Shown here: positions 52,501-58,797 of the stretch, piece by piece
How the letters are laid out: every line of letters starts with the position of its first letter
How positions within the stretch are numbered: the stretch's first letter is position 1
From: Mariniradius saccharolyticus AK6
GTDB taxonomy: Bacteria; Bacteroidota; Bacteroidia; Cytophagales; Cyclobacteriaceae
Assembly: GCF_000330725.2 (NCBI RefSeq)
Contig: NZ_AMZY02000005.1
Coordinates: 1 to 64,000, forward strand
Length of the DNA: 64,000 nucleotides
Direction: 5' to 3'
Program-made: the position numbers and the translations under genes
The notes under the pieces: model-generated
The model's input: the letters and a program-made list of their open reading frames with translations, nothing else
The model's database searches: none
Told to the model about the DNA's origin: nothing

Positions 52501-53677
52501 ATTGTTGACCCCTGCAGATCGAAGGTTTAGGTTTGACTACACACTCAATCCACGCGGCATCTTCAGATTCCTCGATGAGGTTCAGGATGACAGTCCCAAC
52601 CTTACGGATGGGCACAGCAATGTTTGTGTGTTAGCTATTGATCGAACGCTAACGAGTATATCAAACGCCGGTTCCACCAATGTAAACGTGTCTTCCACGA
52701 GTTTGGCAGTGGGTGACCGAGTGGGATTGCTTTTGGATGACAACACCTATCATTGGACCTGGATCACCGCCATTCCTGACGGATCAAACATCACGATCCA
52801 AGATGCGATACCGGTAGATCGCTCAGCGAACGGAGCGGTGTACTTACGCAGATGGAGGGGGTATGGCTTCAGTAGGAATAATTTTCCAAACCTCACCGCA
52901 TTGCTCAGTATCACGGGTGAAGCCGGAACTGGCAATGCCTTGCCTACTGGCGTGAATTACGTCAATGTAGTCGATGGTCTTTCCAACAACTATCCATCTG
53001 CAATCGGCACATCGCTGATTGTAAAGATTAACAACAACCGAACCTTTGAGATTTTCGCGAACACAGAAGGTGTATTCTGGATGCGCTCGCTTCATGGAGA
53101 TGCGACTGACAACGTCTGGCACAAGTTGCTTCGCGACGGAGATCCTCCATCCGCCCACACCCACACTTGGGATAACATAACTGGCAAACCAACGCAATTT
53201 ACCCCAACGGCCCATAGTCACGCTATTTCAGACATCACTGGTCTTGAAGCGGCTTTGAAAAAAATCCTCCGCGTAACTTTCCACGCCGATGCAGGCGCAA
53301 ACGGTACATTGACCAATGCCGCCAGCACCGACCAATTCCTTGCAAACTCGAATAGAAATATCACGCTGACTGACTTGGCTGGATATACCCAAGTGCGATT
53401 TATTGTAAGGGTAGTGACCAATTCAGCGTCCGTCAATACACCACGGCTTGAATTGGCGTACAAGACGGGCGCATTCAGCACCACGGTCGGCGATTACCTG
53501 CAGATAGGCACATCCGCAGTTGAGTGCTCACTCGCCGCTACCGGATTGATCAATTCAGGTTGGATCGATCTAGCAGCTGGCGCTATTGCCGACAACATCC
53601 TTTTGACCGTCAAACAAAAAGGCGGAGATGGAGCTGCGGATCCTGCAGTGGGTATCGTCGTTGCGGAATTTAGATAG
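49571..53677 (+). CDS. Large tailspike with pectate-lyase-3 domain and C-terminal fibre domain
   Basis: 1368 aa. Residues 1-400 are a virion-attachment part (RFFLSVESTQIFSETYIPDS; FEEQSDG-like beta domains). At about residue 412 starts VDDFGAIGDGTTDDTTAWNA, the hallmark of the Pectate_lyase_3 beta-helix, which runs to about residue 950. Near residue 1195 is HTHTWDNITGKPTQFTPTAH then SHAISDITGLEAALKK, a phage-fibre repeat, and the last 130 residues form a beta-sandwich. Composition changes around 50800, where the beta-helix starts. Probably a second receptor-binding spike with polysaccharide affinity. Confidence 0.78.
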   Translation: MDILQQPSALSFSGNLPDIIIETEEPKIRFFLSVESTQIFSETYIPDSDGRVRIPIKDLIEEYLEIVIPNTELFEQVKGARDFTATIEDDVNDPEIISFTAIKGGVDRKDLVTADFVAANLLTWQPQVKTVKWNDLNYLSYYAQEVSSIKVKAYFPGGIDEEITLHNIGTAGLYSFETTFSKIREEFEDQPIYFDIWAQNEPTLPEDIVETFRQRYILTDKVYEYDDHFVFENSLGGLDSVRFTGEKKLVNSAKFDLALYFDQISDEYQVNPNKAFEKNTGYFQSKAHLLWAQDFFNSRQKYLQAGELLTRILTRDPELTGTDYQLTAFDFEFLFTEQTRFLDIDRSVDLADILVIIGPDEEQYYLVPRLYLFPEITDPTKAIFPVQEEGQPGWKILSFQTLMALFVGGSSPYINVDDFGAIGDGTTDDTTAWNAAVTAAPAGSVIVGTKGKTYLVTTVATDKEITFDLTGITVRRSTNIAVGMESHIFTSSTGAFPVTVRGGKVEFTGSMDDAVNGKINGLNFQNDRVFVLGTEITGCSWCGIQAALTVKDATFIAVESHDNGYAGIWGKGNRVIGVACLTHRNGGYNGIDGYGFVVTHQTESEDEYVSMTACQAFGNMTRGLDSHSSRGSVIITASHAVNNGAPDPKWGNVVAPAARQIHCVNRFNACQIKDNYVRSEYATGALINVTAEESFTFGLKKLDIQGNICDVVNSNSTCYGISVQFKKTEKLVISNNTINHIGTDQVYSIVVESVPGADGWFKDAIIFNNICDRGIFFRCEQPVSGGHRLLFSNGTYSTGIIRFSSSTAVASIKIKDIIIKERQLSIHGHSNLLSSVECDGVDVDSIADSSAFEAGIHLLNLNGTIRNSVSKNAWAQGIIGTGGRIDAFGCQVIKPNRGKLSASHAGIDTTGSIDNCYVDNEDVDIPGSAYGFGFRISAYDLSKSFSGNSIKISTSNFLRANMSAIGLGTNDIFTQGILLTPADRRFRFDYTLNPRGIFRFLDEVQDDSPNLTDGHSNVCVLAIDRTLTSISNAGSTNVNVSSTSLAVGDRVGLLLDDNTYHWTWITAIPDGSNITIQDAIPVDRSANGAVYLRRWRGYGFSRNNFPNLTALLSITGEAGTGNALPTGVNYVNVVDGLSNNYPSAIGTSLIVKINNNRTFEIFANTEGVFWMRSLHGDATDNVWHKLLRDGDPPSAHTHTWDNITGKPTQFTPTAHSHAISDITGLEAALKKILRVTFHADAGANGTLTNAASTDQFLANSNRNITLTDLAGYTQVRFIVRVVTNSASVNTPRLELAYKTGAFSTTVGDYLQIGTSAVECSLAATGLINSGWIDLAAGAIADNILLTVKQKGGDGAADPAVGIVVAEFR

Positions 53678-53794
53678 ACCTTAGATTTCAAAGACAACTT
53701 GCGAGATAGATTTATTGTCTTTATTGACTGAATAAGAACTTTTAACCCTTGACGACTAAAAATACCCTAAACAGGTTATTTTGGTCGTCTATTT

Positions 53795-53825
53795 TTTGTT
53801 GTATATATGCATTATTCTACGTTTC
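53795..53825 (+). promoter_or_regulatory. Bacteroidetes-type promoter upstream of 53842
   Basis: TTTG at 53795-53798, exactly 19 nt, then TACGTTTC at 53818-53825 (7 of 8 consensus positions), 16 bp before ATG 53842. Suggests expression from the lysogen. Confidence 0.6.
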
Positions 53826-53841
53826 ACCCAATTCAACTATT

Positions 53842-54069
53842 ATGAGCAACCTAGTAATTGTACTTCCAAAGGGGAAGGCTGCCCACGTGTCCCCTATTCT
53901 TTCATTCTTTGAGCGCAATCCGGACTATGATCCTGAAACGATCGCAATCGAATTGCAGCATCTTCGTGAGTGTCTGGTGCTTCATGCCCCAGATGATTGC
54001 TCGATCAAGGATATCCAAGGTACTTACAAGTTGCTTACCGAGCTGATGGTCACCTTCCGGGAAATGTAG
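53842..54069 (+). CDS. Hypothetical small protein next to the integrase
   Basis: 75 aa from ATG 53842, chosen for the promoter spacing; the frame is open to 53749. Contains LVIVLPKGKAAHVSPILSFF and IELQHLRECLVLHAPDDCSI. Its 3' end touches the integrase 3' end (convergent). No family recognised; it might regulate integration or be a lysogeny gene. Confidence 0.55.
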   Translation: MSNLVIVLPKGKAAHVSPILSFFERNPDYDPETIAIELQHLRECLVLHAPDDCSIKDIQGTYKLLTELMVTFREM

Positions 54070-55224
54070 CTACTCCATGAGTGCCATTTGCTGTCGAAGC
54101 CTGGATATATCGACATGAGCATAGATCATCGTCGTGCTGATCTTGGAGTGCCCCAGCAGCTTCTGCAGCACCTCGATGTGTCCGCCTCTCCGGAGAAACT
54201 CCGTCGCAAACGAATGCCTGGCCACATGTGTGGTCAGGTTTTTTCGTATGCCGCACCGGAGCGCGATATCCTTTAGGATCCTGTTGGTCGGCTGCTCTTT
54301 CATGCAGTTAAATAACAAGCCCTTTTGGTTCTCGATGTAGGAAAAAGCCTTTGCGGTCAGCGGCACACTCACGCGCTTCTCAATGTTGCGGGTTTTGTGG
54401 GGCTCAAAGTCCAGGATATCATCCACGATCTCTTTCCAGCTCACGCGCTGGATATCCGAAAACCGCAGCCCGGTGTTGCAGGCAAATAGAAACTGCCCCA
54501 ATACACGCCGATGGCTGGGGATGATATCCTCTTGTCTATAGTAATGCTCGAGAGCCTGCAGCTCACGCGGATTGAGGAAGATGATCCGCGCCCGTGTGGA
54601 TGGTAGTCTGTAGGCTGCCAGACTGGTCGTATCTACGGCGATTCCCTGTTTTGCGGCACGCTTCGCAAAAGCCTTCACCATCTTGAGGATGCTCCAGGCG
54701 GAATTGATCTTAAGGCCTTGCCGTGAACGCAGCCAAGCCTCCATATTTTCCATGAGCTCCTGGTTGATCTCGGAAAATCGGATTTCCTCTTTCCAGGCTG
54801 CAAGTTTCCGCAGTTGGCTTTTGGTGTTTTTATAGGTCTGCAGTTCGACTTTGCCAGCCTGATAGCGTTCGTCGTTTTCGGTATCGGCCCAAACCAAAAA
54901 ATCCTTTTTGGCACCGTATCGGGAGTATTCCTTGTGAAACTGCTCCACCGTCAGCTCGAAGTCAGAGTGCCGGTAGAACATGAAGATGTCATTCACCTTC
55001 GCTTTTTCCTTTTGGACGAGCATGTTGAAGTCCTGCGCTTCCTGGTCATGCTTTTGGCGTGGAAGAAAAATCCCCGACTTGTTGTCAAAGGAATCCACCG
55101 GCCAGCTCACCTTGAGTGGGATTGTTGTCCGCTGGGAATTGATGATGATTTGAAGGTATACGGCCGCCATCCCGCCGTTGGTCTTGCGGTCGGTGCGGAT
55201 CCTGGCTTCGACGCTAGCGCGCAT
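54070..55224 (-). CDS. Tyrosine recombinase (prophage integrase)
   Basis: 384 aa from ATG 55224, chosen because a strong Shine-Dalgarno (GGAAAGGAGG) lies at 55229-55238; the open frame extends further to 55335. Arm-binding domain at the N-terminus (RIRTDRKTNGGMAAVYLQII), SAM-like core-binding part in the middle, then the catalytic domain: Arg in NTGLRFSDIQRVSW, Lys around KTRNIEKRVSVPLT, His-x-x-Arg in THVARHSFATEFLR, GHSKISTTMIYAHVD with the nucleophile Tyr. It is the Bacteroidetes phage/conjugative-transposon type. Located beside attR at the tRNA-Leu end. Confidence 0.92.
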   Translation of the reverse strand: MRASVEARIRTDRKTNGGMAAVYLQIIINSQRTTIPLKVSWPVDSFDNKSGIFLPRQKHDQEAQDFNMLVQKEKAKVNDIFMFYRHSDFELTVEQFHKEYSRYGAKKDFLVWADTENDERYQAGKVELQTYKNTKSQLRKLAAWKEEIRFSEINQELMENMEAWLRSRQGLKINSAWSILKMVKAFAKRAAKQGIAVDTTSLAAYRLPSTRARIIFLNPRELQALEHYYRQEDIIPSHRRVLGQFLFACNTGLRFSDIQRVSWKEIVDDILDFEPHKTRNIEKRVSVPLTAKAFSYIENQKGLLFNCMKEQPTNRILKDIALRCGIRKNLTTHVARHSFATEFLRRGGHIEVLQKLLGHSKISTTMIYAHVDISRLRQQMALME

Positions 55225-55240
55225 CTTTCCTCCTTTCCTT

Positions 55241-55255
55241 GTGTGAAAAATCGGA
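55241..55255. repeat. Candidate integrase arm-type site, right
   Basis: Exact copy of the 15-mer at 7954-7968 (gtgtgaaaaatcgga). A shortened cgtgtgaaa follows at 55313-55321. It sits just upstream of the integrase start. Confidence 0.5.
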
Positions 55256-55326
55256 GACATACGCCCGCTGCCAGGCTTGTCTGGAAACAAATAATGCATG
55301 GTGTTCTGATTTCGTGTGAAATAGAA

Positions 55327-55344
55327 CCCATGCATTTAGATCGA
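55327..55344. repeat. 18-bp repeat, right copy
   Basis: cccatgcatttagatcga, same as 9302-9319, between the integrase start and attR. Possible regulator- or integrase-binding site. Confidence 0.55.
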
Positions 55345-55365
55345 ATTTGGGGCATTTCTGCCCGA

Positions 55366-55384
55366 TTTCGTACCCAGGGCCGGA
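55366..55384. other. attR core (19-bp direct repeat)
   Basis: Second copy of the att core; it coincides with the 3' end of the intact tRNA-Leu gene, so integration restores the tRNA at this side. Confidence 0.88.
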
Positions 55385-55454
55385 GTCGAACCGGCACGAG
55401 TGTAACCTCATTGGTGTTTGAGACCAACGCGTCTACCGATTCCGCCACCTGGGC
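55371..55454 (-). tRNA. tRNA-Leu (anticodon CAA)
   Basis: 84-nt leucine tRNA with long variable arm. Read on the minus strand it starts GCCCAGGTGGCGGAATCGG, has anticodon stem TTGGT/ACCAA with loop CTCAAAC (anticodon CAA), T-arm CCGGTTCGACTCCGG and acceptor CCTGGGT plus discriminator A. The CCA end is not encoded. Used as the prophage integration site; its 3' 14 bases are part of the att core. Confidence 0.95.
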
Positions 55455-55463
55455 ATGGTACGC

Positions 55464-55484
55464 GCCTGCCTACCGCAGGCAGGC
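55464..55484. repeat. Short palindromic repeat upstream of tRNA-Leu
   Basis: gcctgcc-taccgca-ggcaggc, 7-bp arms. This tgcctaccgcaggca pattern is frequent in Bacteroidetes intergenic DNA; the stretch 55485-55568 beyond it holds no gene. Confidence 0.5.
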
Positions 55485-55568
55485 CTGATGTGATCAGACT
55501 TGGTTTTTTCCGTCGCTTTTCGAACGGGATGCAAATATGGACAAAGATTTAATTCCCCGCAAGGGCAA

Positions 55569-55865
55569 TCAAGGCAGTTCCTCGATTTTTTTGGCACTGA
55601 AAGCCATGGGTTTTGCAGCAAACAAGGTCTTGGTATAGCCCCAAACCGTTTTAAATAATTCAGAATCACGGTATTGGTTGAGAGCTTCCTCCGATTCCCA
55701 ATGGCTGTAGGTGATAAAAATATTTTTGTGGTGCTCATCCTGCCACAGCTCCAGATACCGACATCCGGGAAAATTTCTGATTTTCTCCTTGTTTGATTTG
55801 AAATTTTGCAGGAAATCATTTACCCGATCTTGCTGGAAAGTCATCCGTACCACACGTAAGATCAT
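55569..55865 (-). CDS. Antibiotic biosynthesis monooxygenase (ABM)-family protein
   Basis: 98 aa. Typical ABM ferredoxin-like fold: MILRVVRMTFQQDRVNDFLQ, then NFPGCRYLELWQDEHHKNIF and ITYSHWESEEALNQYRDSEL. Such small proteins range from oxygenases to stress proteins; the catalytic role is not predictable here. Its start overlaps the stop of the next upstream gene (ATGA), so it is in an operon with the SAM hydroxide adenosyltransferase-type gene. Confidence 0.75.
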   Translation of the reverse strand: MILRVVRMTFQQDRVNDFLQNFKSNKEKIRNFPGCRYLELWQDEHHKNIFITYSHWESEEALNQYRDSELFKTVWGYTKTLFAAKPMAFSAKKIEELP

Positions 55866-56641
55866 GCTGTCGGGCTATCAAAATGAATAAACACGGGGCT
55901 ATCATGCCGAAGCCCCAACAGATCCGCTCCATGGCCTTGGTTGATACCTATTTCGAGCAAATCAACGCTGTTAAAAAACGCGAAGCAATCCCCCGCCTCC
56001 ACATTGTCGTAAGTTTGGTGCAGGGTTTGAAGGCTTTCACGTCCAAATTCCAAGGAAAACTTTCCCGGATTGAGTTTTTCGAAAACATCCCTAGTAATGT
56101 TGGTGATCAGGTTTCCGTAATTGTCCACTCTGATTACATGCCCGATGATTTGCTTGCGACTGGCTTTGAATTGCCGTGGGATCATCTTTTTCAGTTGTGG
56201 AAGCGGGCTACCAAAGTCATGCAGATCCATCCCGGAGGCAACTTTGGCTGCAATCGGGGCCAAAACGTCCTTGACGGGAAATGTACTTGCCCTCACGTGG
56301 GCTTCCGAAAACCGAACCACAATCCCGGGATCGACATCCGAAAGTAGGCTCAACACGCCATTGTTTGGACCGAGGAAGATATGCTCATCGAGTTTGATCC
56401 CCACATAGCCATCGGTATTTGCACTTGTGCTGTTCATCGCCAAGAGGTGCACTGTACCCTTCGGAAATTCCTTGTATACTGACTTGAGTACAAAGGCAGC
56501 GTGGGCAAGATCGTAGGGGTCTATCTGGTGACTGACGTCCACGACGTTTAATTGCGGATTGATGGACAAAATCCTTGCTTTGACCGCCGGCACATAAAAA
56601 TCCCCAAGTCCAAAATCCGAGGTGAATGTGATCAGCGCCAT
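55862..56641 (-). CDS. SAM hydroxide adenosyltransferase / DUF62 family
   Basis: 259 aa from ATG 56641 (an upstream start at 56728 would overlap the promoter region). N-terminal LITFTSDFGLGDFYVPAVKA, VVDVSHQIDPYDLAHAAFVL and the GTVHLLAMNS segment are the hallmark of the SAM hydrolase/chlorinase family; the later NNGVLSLL and HVIRVDNYGNLITNI motifs agree. The usual activity is hydrolysis of S-adenosylmethionine to adenosine and methionine. Divergent from phoH. Confidence 0.85.
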   Translation of the reverse strand: MALITFTSDFGLGDFYVPAVKARILSINPQLNVVDVSHQIDPYDLAHAAFVLKSVYKEFPKGTVHLLAMNSTSANTDGYVGIKLDEHIFLGPNNGVLSLLSDVDPGIVVRFSEAHVRASTFPVKDVLAPIAAKVASGMDLHDFGSPLPQLKKMIPRQFKASRKQIIGHVIRVDNYGNLITNITRDVFEKLNPGKFSLEFGRESLQTLHQTYDNVEAGDCFAFFNSVDLLEIGINQGHGADLLGLRHDSPVFIHFDSPTA

Positions 56642-56745
56642 GGAAGCAAGTCTGTTAAAATTTTGTATTTTTGCGATAGGTGTGAACAAAAATAGGAATT
56701 TTATCCTTTCACCTTCATCAGGCTTCACAATTCAACTCCAACAGA

Positions 56746-57732
56746 TTGGTAGAAAAGGTCATAACTTTAGAAAATATTCCGCTTCTCGATTTTTTGGGTA
56801 CCGAGAATGAAAACATCCGCCAGGTGGCCGCTGCTTTTCCCCAGTGCAAAGTGGTGTCCCGAGGCAATGAAATCCGCATCCAAGGACGCGCTCCCGAGAT
56901 TTTACGGATCAACGACGTGATCAATATGCTGCTGCAGCATGTGCACCGATTTGGGCATATTACCCCAGACCAGATCAAAGAATATATCAATCTTGAAAAT
57001 GCGCCCTTTGTCGAAAGCCAAAATGATGACGTGATTCTTTTTGGCAACAAAGGATTGGTCATCAAACCAAAATCCGCCAACCAAAAAAAGTTGGTAGACG
57101 CAGCGTTCAAAAACGATTTGGTATTCGCCTTGGGTCCTGCAGGAACTGGTAAGACTTATATCGCAGTGGCTTTAGCCGTGAGATCTTTGAAAAACAGGGA
57201 GGTAAAGCGCATCATCATCACCCGACCTGCCGTGGAAGCGGGAGAAAACCTCGGATTCCTTCCAGGTGATCTTCAGGAAAAACTCGACCCATACTTGCGG
57301 CCGATTTATGATGCCCTTTCGGATATGGTGCCGCCGGAAAAACTGAAATTTTACCAAGAAACCCGCGTGATCGAAATCGCCCCCTTGGCCTACATGCGCG
57401 GCAGAACGCTTCATGATGCTTTTGTGCTCTTGGATGAAGCTCAAAACACTACAAGTGAGCAGATCAAAATGTTTTTGACCCGGATGGGCCCTAATTCAAA
57501 AGTGATCATCACCGGCGACCAAACACAGGTTGACTTGCCCAAAAGACAAAAATCCGGGTTGCGCGAATCCCTCCACGTCCTCCGTGATGTCAAAGGAATT
57601 GGAATCGTCAACCTCAGCGGCAAAGACGTCATCCGACACAAACTGGTCAAATCCATCATCGAAGCGTACGATAGGCATGATGCCCAAAAAGATGAAAAAC
57701 GAGAAAACAATCCAAGTCCAGAAAATCAATAA
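56746..57732 (+). CDS. phoH: PhoH-family ATPase
   Basis: 328 aa from TTG 56746. N-terminal KH-like region, then P-loop ATPase: GPAGTGKTYIAVALAV (Walker A) near residue 130, ITRPAVEAGENLGFLPGDLQ, Walker B VLLDEAQNTTSEQIKMFLTR and sensor-like VIITGDQTQVDLP. PhoH proteins are phosphate-starvation or ribosome/RNA-related ATPases widespread in bacteria. The -7 like TATTTTTG at 56666 may be part of its promoter. Overlaps the following GNAT gene start. Confidence 0.88.
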   Translation: MVEKVITLENIPLLDFLGTENENIRQVAAAFPQCKVVSRGNEIRIQGRAPEILRINDVINMLLQHVHRFGHITPDQIKEYINLENAPFVESQNDDVILFGNKGLVIKPKSANQKKLVDAAFKNDLVFALGPAGTGKTYIAVALAVRSLKNREVKRIIITRPAVEAGENLGFLPGDLQEKLDPYLRPIYDALSDMVPPEKLKFYQETRVIEIAPLAYMRGRTLHDAFVLLDEAQNTTSEQIKMFLTRMGPNSKVIITGDQTQVDLPKRQKSGLRESLHVLRDVKGIGIVNLSGKDVIRHKLVKSIIEAYDRHDAQKDEKRENNPSPENQ

Positions 57733-58141
57733 CCCGGAGCAATTGCAGACAGCATTTGCAATCCGGGAAGAAGTCTTTGTCATCGAGCAGGAGGTGGACC
57801 CAAGCGAAGAGTATGACGAATTTGAGGAAATTTCCGTGCATTTTCTGGCGACTGTAGATGGGAAGCCGGCAGGTACGGCCCGATGGAGGTTTACGGACAA
57901 AGGCGTGAAGCTGGAGCGATTTGCAGTCCTGAAGGCGATGCGGGGAATTGGGGTTGGATATGCGTTGGTAAAGTCAGTAGTCGAGGATATCGCGGAGCAC
58001 CCAGAAAGTAATGGCAAGAAACTGTATATGCATGCACAATTGGACGCCATGCCACTTTATGCGAAGTTCGGGTTCCAAAAAGTTGGCGAAATGTTTGAGG
58101 AATGTAACATCCAGCATTACAAAATGGAGCTATATTTGTGA
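57692..58141 (+). CDS. GNAT-family N-acetyltransferase
   Basis: 149 aa from ATG 57692 (ATGs at 57677 and 57680 also possible), start inside the phoH end. Core: FAIREEVFVIEQEVDPSEEY, RFAVLKAMRGIGVGYALVKS (acetyl-CoA-binding RGxGxG-like), HAQLDAMPLYAKFGFQKVGE. It resembles ElaA/YjcF-type acetyltransferases. Substrate unknown. Co-transcribed with phoH. Confidence 0.8.
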   Translation: MKNEKTIQVQKINNPEQLQTAFAIREEVFVIEQEVDPSEEYDEFEEISVHFLATVDGKPAGTARWRFTDKGVKLERFAVLKAMRGIGVGYALVKSVVEDIAEHPESNGKKLYMHAQLDAMPLYAKFGFQKVGEMFEECNIQHYKMELYL

Positions 58142-58170
58142 GTTAAATTTAGTTTTAAAATAGATTCCGT

Positions 58171-58707
58171 ATGAAAAAAATTGTTTTAGGATTGTTCTTT
58201 TTCCTAGCGTTTCAATTCTCGACACAGGCACAGGCCCTCGAAGACCCAAAAGGGGAAGTTAGACTTAACTTTCTGAATTTAATTCTGCTGGGTTCAGTCG
58301 AACTTGGGTATGAGTACTTCACCAACCATGACCAATCTATTGGTGTTGAATTGCATCTCAACGACCGATTTGGATATAACTTCCCAGACGACAACCAAGA
58401 CTTCTCTGCCACGTCCCTCCTGTTTTCCTATAATTTCTATTTCGCTGGCAACGAAGCAGGGAAACTCTACATTTCACCCTATTTCAAATATCGATTTGGG
58501 GAATTCACAGAAGTGGAAAACAATAGAACAGTGACCACCAGCATGAACGGGGCATCTATCGGTCTTATCGGCGGATACCGTTGGAATTACAACAATTTTG
58601 CCTTTGGTCCATTTGCAGGAATCGGCAGAGGCTTCAACCAAACCGTCAATGACCGATTCTCCCCTGTGGAATTCAAGGCCGGATTTAACGTCGGCTACAG
58701 ATTCTAA
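58171..58707 (+). CDS. Outer-membrane beta-barrel protein
   Basis: 178 aa with signal peptide (LGLFFFLAFQFSTQAQA). Alternating amphipathic strands (VELGYEYFTNHDQSIGVELH; LYISPYFKYRFGEFTEVENN) and a C-terminal Phe (FNVGYRF) fit a small 8-strand barrel of the DUF3575 type. A terminator follows. Role unknown. Confidence 0.8.
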   Translation: MKKIVLGLFFFLAFQFSTQAQALEDPKGEVRLNFLNLILLGSVELGYEYFTNHDQSIGVELHLNDRFGYNFPDDNQDFSATSLLFSYNFYFAGNEAGKLYISPYFKYRFGEFTEVENNRTVTTSMNGASIGLIGGYRWNYNNFAFGPFAGIGRGFNQTVNDRFSPVEFKAGFNVGYRF

Positions 58708-58736
58708 GCCGTTTGAAACGCTTAATGTCTTTTAAG

Positions 58737-58760
58737 AAGGGGCCCACAAGCCCCTTTTTG
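58737..58760 (+). terminator. Rho-independent terminator behind the barrel gene
   Basis: 7-bp stem aaggggc (58737-58743) and gcccctt (58750-58756), loop ccacaa, then TTT. Confidence 0.8.
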
Positions 58761-58797
58761 TGTTTTTGTGCATAGATTCAGAGAAAAGCATTGCCAC

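Larger units (their letters stand above)
7887..55384. mobile_element. Prophage (siphovirus-like) integrated in tRNA-Leu(CAA)
   Basis: A 19-bp direct repeat (tttcgtacccagggccgga) lies at 7887-7905 and 55366-55384. The right copy is the 3' end of an intact tRNA-Leu gene. Between them are a repressor, replication, methyltransferase, head, terminase, portal, tape measure, tailspike, lysis and integrase genes, almost all rightward, with repressor and integrase at the two ends reading leftward. No tail sheath is recognisable and there is a long tape measure, so a long non-contractile tail is inferred. No transposase (Mu-type), relaxase or conjugation gene was seen. All core modules look intact, so it may be inducible; that is inference. 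Confidence 0.93.

Noticed and set aside
7887-55384. Mu-like transposable phage or integrative conjugative element
   Set aside because: No transposase A/B, relaxase, coupling protein or type IV secretion genes; the tyrosine integrase and tRNA att sites explain the ends.
54814-55488. 224-aa rightward ORF across the integrase and tRNA
   Set aside because: Runs antisense through integrase and tRNA-Leu, both well supported.
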